This document shows, piece by piece, positions 55,993 through 64,000 of a DNA stretch of 64,000 nucleotides. Position 1 is the stretch's first letter; every line of letters begins with the position of its first letter. The stretch covers positions 18,480 to 82,479 of the forward strand of contig JAKSZP010012236.1 in assembly GCA_022478985.1 (NCBI GenBank), read 5' to 3'. A program made the position numbers and the translations under genes. This DNA is from Massospora cicadina (Eukaryota; Entomophthoromycota; Entomophthoromycetes; Entomophthorales; Entomophthoraceae). The notes under the pieces are model-generated. The model made no database searches. It was not told the DNA's origin and saw only the letters and a list, made by a program, of their open reading frames with translations.

Positions 55993-57097
55993 ATGGAGGC
56001 TGTAAACGTGAGCAGCTCTCCTGAATTACAATTTTTTTGCTCTTGGAAAGCAACTAGCCAGCTCTTTCTCCCATCTCAAAAAGTTAGAGCAACGGCCATT
56101 TAAAATACCTATAAAGGAAAGATACATCCTGGGTGAAGGGAGCATTGCTTCCTTTCTGTACGTTTATGAAGCTGTGAAGGATGGCGCCACTGACAAACAG
56201 AAAGCTCAGTACATTCTTCCCTGTCTAAGCCGCAAAGCCCAAGAGCTGATCGTTCCTCACCTGGATCTCAGCACATCTGGCCAGATGCTAAGAAGGCCCT
56301 CTTGGCTGAATTCGGATCCAAGAAGAGCTTATACAGGGAAAAACAGGCTTTTATGCGCCTTACCATGTATGAGGGTGAAACCCTCGTTAGTTTTGATGAG
56401 CGTTTCTATCTTACTGCTCAAAGGCTGGCTATGTCTAACCTGCTTACCATGGATAATGCTATCGCCGCCATATTAACTGGGTTAGCTTCACAACACTCTC
56501 GCCAGGCATATCATATCAGTGAAACGCCACTTTACAACCTTCCGTGATATAAAAGAGGCTTTGTTAGACATCGCCCCTATTCCTTCAGGTGAGCTGCGGC
56601 CTATTAAACCGTTAGAAGTGAGGCCACCTGTGCCTATTCTCCCCGCAAAACATGCTTCTTCAGTGCGACTTAAAGCAGACATTCCTCATTCATGCAAAGC
56701 GGAGATCCCTACTGTGGTTACCTCTTCAGCTCAGTCAATAGGTGCGCGCCCTAAGGGTATATCCTCCAGAACTACTGGGGCTGTAAAAATGCCAGTTAAA
56801 GCGAAGCTAATTACCCCACCTCTCATGGCTGTCTCCCCCATTTCAGTTACAACCTTGCCCATGGTTGAGAATACCCCTGAGGCTGACTTTGAGGGGGGTT
56901 ACAATGATGTTGGGTACTACTTATTGGGAGCTCCCGCAGAAGTGGAGGTCCCTGATTGCCTAAATGCCGAAGGAGTAGATGAAACTACCATAGCAAAGGA
57001 TACTTACCTCCGCCAAGTTATAGGTTGTATGGAAACTATTGACACAGCCAGCGACGCTGATCAGCTCCTATCAAGCTTAATTCATCCTTTACGCTGA
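55993..57097 (+). pseudogene. Gag of G5
   Basis: The start is the ATG at 55993 (MEAVNVSSSPELQ), 37 bases past the primer site. Capsid-type sequence follows in two or three frames: GEGSIASFLYVYEAVKDG, QYILPCLSRKAQELIV, DAKKALLAEFGSKKSLYREK, QAFMRLTMYEGETLVSF and TMDNAIAAILTGLASQHSR. This matches the retrotransposon Gag family (YxxGE.V..F..RF pattern). From 56519 a proline- and lysine-rich linker leads to an acidic module (EADFEGGYNDVGYYLLGAPA, VEVPDCLNAEGVDE). No zinc knuckle is visible. Three or more frameshifts break it. Confidence 0.75.
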
Positions 57098-57430
57098 GGA
57101 ACAGGAACAGGGAAAAGAAATGTCAGCGTAGGGAAAGCACAATAATCATTGCTGACAAATCTCATGTGCCTGACTCATCTAAACAACTTATGCCAGTACC
57201 TCACGTTACTAATACCCCAGGGGATGATTCTGAGGGGGGTACGGATAAGGTCAGCTATTACATTGTAGGAGTACCTGCTGAAGTGGAAGTCCCTGATCGC
57301 TTGAATGCTAGAGGAGTAGATGAAGCCACCATACCTGAAGAAATGTACCTTTGCTAAGTTCTAGGGGAGCCAGTCAATATCGATACTACCAGTGATGAAG
57401 ATGAGGTGTTGTCTCACCTTATTTGCCCTA
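56860..57430 (+). repeat. Duplicated acidic module between Gag and protease of G5
   Basis: Module 1 (56860-57095) and module 2 (57189-57430) encode the same order: NTP..D.EGG, (V)GYYLLG or VSYYIVG, (A/V)PAEVEVPD, LNA.GVDE, ATI or TTI, then DT(A/T)SD and LSSLI or LSHLI. About 75 residues each, roughly 65% similar by eye. Not a domain I recognise. Confidence 0.8.
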
Positions 57431-57544
57431 TCCAGCATGGCAGTACCATGCAGTCCATCTAGGAAAATTACCCCAAGACTGCGTGCAAATTATCCTCCAA
57501 TTTCCATCTCAAGGAGGTTTTAGTACTATCGCCCACTTTTGGGG

Positions 57545-57910
57545 GGATATTTATGAAGGTTGAAGTGTTTATCCAAAAAGTTTGGGTGATGGCTATCTTA
57601 GATACAGGCTCCCCAATGAACGTAATCTCCTCCAAGTTGATGAAAAAAAATCAAACTTGCACCTGACTTGGAGTACAACCAAGACTTTGGAACCGCTGGT
57701 CCTAACAACACCCGCGCACTGGGTGCTTACTCATCCCTTCCCATTCATAATGGGAAGCTTATTCTATCAGCCCCTGCAGTGGCTTTGGATAGTAATGATT
57801 ATGATATGCTTATAGGTACTCAGTTTATGACTGAATATGATGGCATTATCAATATGAAGCAAGGGTTCTTATCATTGCTCAATTATGAAGTCCCCTTAGC
57901 TCTAGCCAAT
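57545..57910 (+). pseudogene. Aspartic protease of G5
   Basis: VFIQKVWVMAILDTGSPMNV gives the active-site DTG near 57600-57610. After a frameshift near 57665 the frame 57668-58192 continues with LEYNQDFGTAGPN (before its first ATG only in part), RALGAYSSLPIHNGKLI and YDMLIGTQFMTEYDGII, the second conserved hairpin and the LLG-type strand of retropepsins. Length is normal for a Ty3/gypsy protease. It matures Gag/Pol in the particle. Confidence 0.75.
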
Positions 57911-58192
57911 ACAGAACCCAGCAAGAAGGAATACTCTTGCATGTATACCAACCTTGCAAAAACAGTGACTAAAGAAGGGCTGGCTGCCAATGAGCTCCGC
58001 ACCCCCCTTCCTACATTTCAAGTGGCTGATAAGGTGTTATACTACCATAACTGCATCACCTCAAGAAGCAATAACCTTGGTTCAGATTGGGAGGGACCTT
58101 TCTCCATCAGCTACAAAAGAGGCAATAGTTACTCCATCAAATCATTAGCCACAGGAATTACTATAAACTGGGTACATAGCCGTTTCCTATGA
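57668..58192 (+). CDS. Open frame joining protease C-terminal half to integrase C-terminal domain
   Basis: A 174-residue uninterrupted frame. Residues 1-75 are the second half of the protease. Residues 76-115 are a linker (NTEPSKKEYSCMYTNLAKTV). Residues 116-174 read FQVADKVLYYHNCITSRSNN, LGSDWEGPFSISYKRGN and INWVHSRFL, the GDxVL...W.GPF pattern of the gypsy integrase C-terminal domain. RT, RNase H and the integrase core are therefore removed with the frame kept open. An intact frame in such decayed surroundings suggests late insertion or past selection on a Gag-protease product. The start shown is simply the first in-frame ATG; the true translation start is upstream. Confidence 0.75.
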   Translation: MEYNQDFGTAGPNNTRALGAYSSLPIHNGKLILSAPAVALDSNDYDMLIGTQFMTEYDGIINMKQGFLSLLNYEVPLALANTEPSKKEYSCMYTNLAKTVTKEGLAANELRTPLPTFQVADKVLYYHNCITSRSNNLGSDWEGPFSISYKRGNSYSIKSLATGITINWVHSRFL

Positions 58193-58216
58193 TCCTACAC
58201 CCCTCCCAGCATTATT

Positions 58217-58227
58217 GAGGGGGGCAA
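58217..58227 (+). other. Polypurine tract of G5
   Basis: GAGGGGGGCAA immediately before the 3' LTR; it primes plus-strand DNA in this family. Confidence 0.85.
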
Positions 58228-59020
58228 TGTCAGACATTATCCTTCTCAACTTAAGAAAAAGAATGTTGGAGGTATTAGTGCTCCCAAATCTGCTAACATG
58301 ATTGGCCCATCTCCTGCCCAATCATCAAATATCATTGTGGTTATTAATTATATGAGTACCAACAGCAAAAAGACCTTGGCGGATTCTCAATGGAATCCTA
58401 ACTATTGGAAAAATATGGTTTATCACAAGAATTGGTTTAAAAAGGTAATAACTACTAATAAAATTACTCTGACTTCTCAGCCAAATTTGGGGTGTTTGTC
58501 ACCACATGGGTTTGATTACCTCCGAGGTGAGAAGATTTTACTTGACAATGATATGGTGAAAATTAACCAATCATTACCACATGAGTCTTATCACTGCTGA
58601 TGTGAGAAGATTTTACTCAACGATGATAGAGTGCAAATTAATCATTACCATGCGAGTCTGACCACCGCTGAGGTGAGAAGATTTTACTTGCTGGTGATTG
58701 GATACAATTCATCAAATTGTTACCACACAGGTCAGTTTTTCCTCAAAATATTTATCTTCAATCTAATAGCTGAAATCCTATATTTCCTAATTTAGATAAC
58801 TCAGCTTTGTATACTTTTGCCTCAAATACCCATGGTCTCAAAATCTGAACTAGTTTAAATAGGAAAAACTAGTATTGAGAAGAGGACCTTTTTTGGTTTT
58901 ACCTCGCTTAAAACAATAAAAAACATAAAAACTTTAATAAAGCGTTTACTTATACTTTTATTAAAAAGTAAGATTCTCACTTTGATAAAATATTTGAGGC
59001 ATCCATCGGTGGATCCCACA
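58228..59020 (+). repeat. 3' LTR of G5
   Basis: Begins TGTCAGACATTA and ends GGTGGATCCCACA, 793 bp. It has three 75-bp repeat units (GAGAAG at 58528, 58603, 58674). Otherwise collinear with the 5' LTR. Confidence 0.92.
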
Positions 59021-59025
59021 GGAAC
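59021..59025 (+). repeat. Right target-site duplication of G5
   Basis: GGAAC, copy of 54918-54922. Confidence 0.9.
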
Positions 59026-60403
59026 AACGCTGGGTACAAGCTAGGTATGCCCATGTTGGTAAAAGTGAGGTGCACAATGCTCAGTCTCCTGTTTTGGCTC
59101 TTGCATTAAAATTGACGAGTTTTTAATTAATGTTGATGGTTCAATTTGGTGTATCAGTGAATGGGGGGTTGAAACCCGTTCAATTTGAAAAATTGTAAGC
59201 TCAGGCCAGTTTCAACTACAATTGATCACTCAATTAAAGTCAGTTTTGAGGTATGTGACCCTGTCAGATGGAAGTGTGCACCTATTAGTGCACCAAGGCT
59301 TAGCATCACTTTCTCTGACTCATAATTTAACCAAGTTAGCTTAAATATGTTTCTCAAGACTGACTTTTCTCGTTGGTCATATTCCCAATAAACCCTTTAG
59401 TTGTTCTATGATTTTCTGTATGTTGACTTGGGTGAACCTGTGCAGATCTCTTTGAGGAGGTCTCAAGACATGTTAGCCAGTTTATTTCTTAAAAATAATT
59501 ACAGCCTCAGAACAACGCAGGTCCTACCAGGTTCTCTCCAAACCAGGTCACCCGTGCACTATAGCCCTGTACAAAACTCATTTATGAACTGCCCCTTGGG
59601 GCACAGTCTAGTTTTGCTGTTTTCTCGATCTATTATTTTTCTTTACTGTGCTACACACCCTAGCCTTATGTCGCCCTAGCTCCAGCTCCCTCTGCCAGGC
59701 TATTTATATGTTCACTATGATGACAAGTTCCCTTGCTTTATCCCAGTGTTTCATGCACCGCCAAACTGGGAACTGGAGACTTATAGAAACTCTCCTGACA
59801 TTAGATGACCAACCAATTATCTTTACATGCACAAACTTTTTCCATGTGAGACTTTTGTGAAGTGCACATGGTGTGCTCCAGTTGGTGGCCGCAGCTGCGG
59901 TGGGGCTCACAACTGTTTTTGCATTTTGCTGAGGATTGGAGCATTCTGGTGTTATTATTGTGACCCTTCAACTGGAAAGTACTCACCCTTCTTGCCCGTA
60001 CCTGGAGGATATGGACTCTTTGTGACCCTAGAGTTGTAATTTCCTGACTTTCCATTAAATTTAATAAAATTGACACTAAAAGTCGTTTTTTCTTCAGCAC
60101 CGCATTCAGACAGAGCAGGTGGGATCATCAACAAAGGTCTGGTAGTGTTGGCCTTGGATAACGTTGTACAACCCATCATCAAAATGGGCATAGGGGCATT
60201 CACGGCCCAAAATGTGTTTTATAATGACATTTTATATTCACTGAAGAGCCATGTCTCTTCCCATATGGCTCAGATATGGACCCCAATCAGTGTATCAGAT
60301 CACCCCAGAGAACCCACTCTTGACCACATCATGATCTGCGGAACACAGAAGGTGGAAAAGGAGTTACTGTTTCAATATAAATATATATGCAATTGCTGAA
60401 GAT
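59026..60403. other. Unassigned: G4 Gag side and G6 leader or Gag
   Basis: The first 70 bases continue G4 on the minus strand. Beyond that, plus-strand frames look gene-like (SDGSVHLLVHQGLASLSLTH near 59265-59325; SDRAGGIINKGLVVLALDNV near 60105-60165; LKSHVSSHMAQIWTPISVSD near 60240-60300) but match no family I know. By position they could be Gag of G6. Frames are broken at least every 300 bases. Confidence 0.4.
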
Positions 60404-60519
60404 ATGGTGGGATATGTGGCCCCAGTTGAAATAGTGGCCAGATATCTCTCTCCATTCTTTGATGCAGAAACGTATCCTGGGGGTACGCTAGACCCTGAAG
60501 AAGAGTTTAATGGTGAAGT

Positions 60520-60905
60520 GTTGGCGTTTCCTGCTATAAATAAAGATCATTCTGGTTATATTTTGTTGACTACTACCCTTCCCCCCCCTTTAGGAAAAAT
60601 CAGCACTGCTATTTTGGTGGATACTGGACTCTGAGAATTTTATTGACCAATACCTAGCCGACTACCTTGAGCTGAGTTACGTACCAGGTGGTATGGCTAG
60701 AGGAGGGGCTTTCTCAAGGTGTTCCCATGCTGAAAATTCGGGGTTTAGTGGACTATCAAGTTGGCACCTATCAATTGTCTGACTACTTCTAAGCTATTAA
60801 AAACTTCTTGTACCCCATCATTTTGGGTGTAGAGTGGTGGCGAAAGTTTGACGTCAGAACCAACTTGAAAGAGAATACCCTATCCTTAACATTAAATAAT
60901 GGTCT
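60520..60905 (+). pseudogene. Protease of G6
   Basis: LPPPLGKISTAILVDTGL gives the DTG active site near 60618-60629. FIDQYLADYLELSYVPGG-like sequence follows after a frameshift, and YPIILGVEWWRKFDVRTN, LKENTLSLTL (60808-60900) is the conserved ILGxxW strand after the active site in gypsy proteases. Upstream, 60404-60520 is an acidic Gag-protease linker (LDPEEEFNGEVLAFPAIN). Broken by one stop and a shift. Confidence 0.7.
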
Positions 60906-61079
60906 CATATTAATTGTTCCTTTGTCTAAGGCTAATTCTAGGGAGCATTGCCTCACTGGCCCAATATCCACACCCTCAGTCTCACCCCATTTGTTGAAGC
61001 CATCACTGGAGGTACCTTTACCTTCCTGTTTGGAAAGTCTGGAATCTTCGTTTGACGCGGCTTCAGCCAATAAATTGCC

Positions 61080-61900
61080 TGCTCATTCAGAGTTTGATTG
61101 CGATTTCAATCTCACTGTTAATTTGGTGCATATATCTTCCCCGATTTACCCTCTGACAGTATGGGAGGAAGCAGCATTAGATGTGTGGGTTAAGGAGAAG
61201 TTAGCCAAAGGCGCGATTTTTCAGCGTACCTCCCCAGTATGCTCCCCACTTTTCTTTGTAGAGAAGGCCAATAACCTTACATCCATGCGTAGATTGTGGG
61301 AATCTCAACAACGTCACAGTACCATACTTACATCCCACCCCACTGGACTTGCATATTGCATGCTATGTGGAGAAGGCGAGAGTTTTTTCCAAGTTGGATT
61401 GTTTAAACGCGTTTAATCAGATCTTGATCAAGAAGAGCCAGTAGTGGTTAACTGCATTCCGTACCAGAAAAGGAATTTTTCCAATTCTGGGTTATGCCCT
61501 TTGGGATGAAAAATCCCCGCTATCTTCTCAACGCCATATAGATGTGGCTTTGGGGACCTTCTGAGGGTATGCGCAGTAGCTTATATGGATGATATTTTGA
61601 TATTTTCCCCTGACAATGAGTCCCATGCAGTACACCTTCAGCAGTTGGTGGAGCGTTTGAGGGCTGACAACATTACGCTAGAAATCAGTAAGGTGTGAGT
61701 TTTTTAAGTCCCAGGTCACCTTCCTGGGCAACGTCATGTTTGACCAAGGGCACATGATAACTCCAGACAAGGAGAAGGCAATTCGTGAGTGGCCCACTCC
61801 AACTTTGGTTGAGGAATTGAGGAGCTTTTTGGGGGCGTGTACATTCTTTAAGAAGTTCACACTGGACCTTTCTGAAGTTGCAGCGTCTTTGTATAGGGCA
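61080..61900 (+). pseudogene. Reverse transcriptase of G6
   Basis: Frames in order: SPIYPLTVWEEAALDVWVKE, KLAKGAIFQRTSPVCSPLFF, VEKANN (end of the first frame), KLDCLNAFNQILIKK, WLTAFRTRKGIFPIL, FGMKNPRYLLNAI, VAYMDDILIFSPDNESH with an intact YMDD at 61582-61593, then DKEKAIREWPTPTLVEELRS, FLGACTFFKKFTLDLS (thumb/connection). All catalytic motifs can be found, but in several frames with stops. Confidence 0.82.
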
Positions 61901-62400
61901 AGTGGGGCAAAAGTACTTCAGTTGGTTCCCCATTTTGGAGGATGCCAACCAAGCAGTAAAGTGTACTTTTCTGACCACTTTTGTTATTCGCCATGTCGAC
62001 CCCAATAAAGAATTTATTGTGGATTCAAATGCATCCAACTTCGCCATAGCAGCGGTCTTATTGCAAGTAGGCGAAGATGGAATAGAGCATTTGGTGGGTT
62101 ATTTTTCTAGGAAGATTTCTCTACCAGAGTTAACCTACGCTGTATATGATAAAGATCTATTAGCAGTGAGTTGAGGCGCTGACTTATTGGCGTAATCACT
62201 TGCATGTCTCATCCCAACCCTTATGCATATGTACAGATCACCGTGCCTTACTGTACTACCGCGCACTTCATGTCTTAACCTCACGGCAAACCCACTGGGA
62301 TAAGACACTTGACTAATTTGCGTTTTCTTATGTATTTACTAATGGCAAGGAGAATGGTTTAGCTTATTCTTTGATCCGCAGCTCTGAATTAGCTCCCAAT
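61900..62400 (+). pseudogene. RNase H of G6
   Basis: VDPNKEFIVDSNASNFAIAA, VLLQVGEDGIEHLVGYFSRK and LPELTYAVYDKDLLAV (61985-62170) are the first half of a Ty3/gypsy RNase H, with the expected catalytic D in DSNASN and E in the LPELTY region replaced or shifted. DHRALLYY-type sequence near 62235-62262 and GLAYSLIRSS near 62358-62385 (the ADALSR position) follow. Confidence 0.75.
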
Positions 62401-62559
62401 CCTAAGGAGGTTGAGGTGCAAAAAACCCATTTGATTATTCCACCGGGTAAAATTTGTGTCTCAACTTTCCTCTCCCTTGGCCAATGGGCCAGCTCTACTC
62501 CTCTAGAAAATGCGGAGAAATATGGTATGTTCATAAGATATTCCATCATTAGTCTTTGT

Positions 62560-63560
62560 CTGCCAAAATACTATGGTCCTTGAAAAGAGCGCATTGAAGC
62601 AGGAGGACATCACCAGATGTTATCACGTAAAGGATGAGATGGTGTGGTTTCAGGGGCGCCTATGGGTTCCTGCTGGACCACTTTGCCTGAAATCATCTGG
62701 GACCATCATGACAGAATCACCGTTGGTCATCATGGAAAGGTGAAGACTCTTGAGCTTATCCGCTGCATCTACAACTGTAAGGGATTAGCTGCTCAGATAG
62801 GCAGGTATTATAATGAGTGCTAGTCTACAACCAAATGAAACAAAATCGCCAGCCTCTAGTGGGGTCGTTGGTACCAGTTCAAAAGGCTGATGGTCTTTGG
62901 ACTTCTCTATCAATTGATTTATTGTAAAATTGCCTGTATCTGATGGCTATGATATTATCATGGTGGTGGTGGACCGTTTTACAAAGTTCGCCCACTTTAT
63001 CCCTTGCTGAACCAAAACCGCGGCTGAGATGTCTAGGCTTTCTGTTACTAATGTGTTCGCTCTTCATGAGGTCCCTCAAAAATTAGTTAATGATCAGAGA
63101 CCCCAGTTTTCCTCTGTCTTTTGGGAAGAGTTGTGTAAGACTTTGCAAATCTGCTCTGAGATTCAACTGCCTATCACCCTCAATCAGATGGGCGGACTGA
63201 ACTAGTGAATTAGTGCCTCAAACAGTTCCAGTGGTGTTACACCGCCGTGGATCATTCAGATCGGGTTTCTCATCTCTTTATGGCCCAAATTAGCTAATAA
63301 CAACGCCCAACATGCATCAATAGAATGTACCCCCTTCTTTGCAACTATGGTTTTAATTTCGCCTTCAACATGGAGCTCAGTTGTGGATCTAAGGTGGAAG
63401 CGGTGGTGGACTTTGCAAAAATGATCAAGAAAGTACACCAAGTGGTGAGCACAAATTTAGATGCGGCAATGCAGGCTTACAAGGTGAACGCTGATGGTAT
63501 GAGATGAGTTGGACCAGCGTACAATAGAAGGAGATATCGTGATGCTGGATGCTAAAAACA
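62560..63560 (+). pseudogene. Integrase of G6
   Basis: After a poor N-terminal zinc region (HDRITVGHHGKVKTLELI near 62708-62760), the core reads [24 protein letters not shown] near 62935-63005, then VFALHEVPQKLVNDQRPQF, SSVFWEELCKTLQI near 63055-63150, with D in VNDQ as the second catalytic residue. The third (E) region is damaged near 63195-63230. A polymerase-proximal tail (YPLLCNYGF.F, AMQAYKVNADGM) runs to 63507. Confidence 0.75.
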
Positions 63561-63739
63561 TCCAATCAAGCAACCATGCAAAAAACTAGGACCAAAAAGG
63601 ATTGGGCTTTACCTCGTTGTCAAAAAGGTGGGTCACACTTCTTACCAGTTGGATCCCCTTGTTTGGAATCTTTTCAGTATTCCATGAAAGCAAAATTACA
63701 TTAGTTTGATGGTCCCCCTACAGAGACTCCCAAGGCTTA

Positions 63740-63920
63740 TCTCGTGGATGGGGCGCCAGAGTGGGAAGTGGAGGAAATTGTAGCCTCTTATCAGGTAAGT
63801 TGAAAACACAAGTATCTTGTATCCTGGAAGGGATTTGATGCAGCGGAGAACTGTTGGGTCCCAGCGCATGATTGCACCCATGCCCAATAACTAATTGAAG
63901 CATTTCACGAGCGTTTCCAT
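63740..63920 (+). pseudogene. Chromodomain at the end of G6 Pol
   Basis: GAPEWEVEEIVASYQV, then after one stop KHKYLVSWKGFDAAENCWVP and HDCTHAQ. This is the E/VExI...YLVKWKGF...TWEP pattern of a chromodomain, with the aromatic residues Y, W and W in place. In chromoviruses it directs integration to marked chromatin. One TGA interrupts it. Confidence 0.82.
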
Positions 63921-64000
63921 GAGGTTGCAGGATCAAAGTCCAGGAAAGCCGTTGCTGCCATGAAGTTGGCCCCTGACCACAAAAACTTTTCCTTGGCGAA

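Larger units (their letters stand above)
54923..59020 (+). mobile_element. G5: 4.1-kb non-autonomous Ty3/gypsy element
   Basis: Complete by structure: 5' LTR 54923-55935, primer-binding site, Gag, protease, integrase C-terminal tail, polypurine tract, 3' LTR 58228-59020, and an exact 5-bp TSD. The internal region is only 2.29 kb because RT, RNase H and the integrase catalytic core are missing. The TSD shows it integrated normally, so it was mobilised either before the deletion or by another element's Pol. It sits inside G4. Confidence 0.92.
60404..64000 (+). mobile_element. G6: Ty3/gypsy chromovirus, 3' end outside the window
   Basis: Protease, RT, RNase H, integrase and a chromodomain follow in Ty3/gypsy order on the plus strand. 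The chromodomain at the integrase C terminus marks it as a chromovirus. The 5' LTR is not identified and the 3' LTR lies beyond the window. Stops and frameshifts occur in every domain. Confidence 0.85.

Noticed and set aside
59704..60203. Overlapping minus-strand frames as a separate gene
   Set aside because: Frames on both strands overlap here and neither shows a domain. The plus strand fits better as a possible G6 leader or Gag.
1..64000. Repeat-induced point mutation (RIP) as the cause of decay
   Set aside because: Stops are abundant and old copies look AT-rich, but younger elements (E2, the LINE) keep many CpG and the pattern is not clearly CpA-to-TpA biased by eye. Counting TpA/ApT and CpA ratios per element would decide.

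Overview
The window is eukaryotic, repeat-dominated DNA, and I find no intact host gene in it. Almost everything that can be read is a decayed retrotransposon, most of it cut by stops and frameshifts: Ty3/gypsy LTR elements, a LINE with ORF1 plus ORF2, LINE-related elements carrying only ORF1, and a tRNA-derived SINE. A Ty3/gypsy chromovirus (C-terminal chromodomain) together with a LINE whose ORF1 has a CCHC knuckle and whose ORF2 has a C-terminal zinc motif suits a large, repeat-rich fungal genome, but the lineage is inference and cannot be fixed from this window.

Layout. 1-7041: ORF1-only LINE-like elements E1, E2 (+) and E3 (-), and a SINE; E2, E3 and the SINE keep both target-site duplications (TSDs). 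7042-10850: an old LINE endonuclease fragment and a diverged 0.77-kb direct duplication. 10860-34500: a Ty3/gypsy element G0 (+) split by later insertions: a truncated ORF1 element E4 in its Pol region, then a gypsy element G1 (-, LTRs about 2 kb) inside its reverse transcriptase, then a gypsy element G2 (-) inside G1's right LTR. G0's RT resumes near 31220, followed by RNase H, integrase, a polypurine tract and the start of a 3' LTR. 35500-39600: remains of gypsy G3 (-). 39643-44909: a full-length 5.27-kb LINE (-) with a 22-bp TSD, at a site that also took two tiny insertions. 45485-49136: tandem LTR-like repeats with two primer-binding-site-like junctions and internal tRNA-Phe-like segments, interrupted by a 736-bp truncated LINE. 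50900-54917: gypsy G4 (-). 54923-59020: compact LTR element G5 (+) inserted in G4 with a perfect 5-bp TSD. 60400-64000: chromovirus G6 (+), running off the window end.

How the parts relate. The LINE (or relatives) is the plausible source of reverse transcriptase for E1-E4 and the SINE, because they share 3' tails and E2, E3 and the LINE share a 5' end design. G5 lacks RT, RNase H and most of integrase, so it must have depended on a related autonomous gypsy element. The most interesting signals are the ORF1-only family with its unrecognised C-terminal module, the G5 protease-integrase-tail fusion, micro-insertions of 21-51 bp flanked by TSDs, and a shared unusual primer-binding site in several gypsy families.
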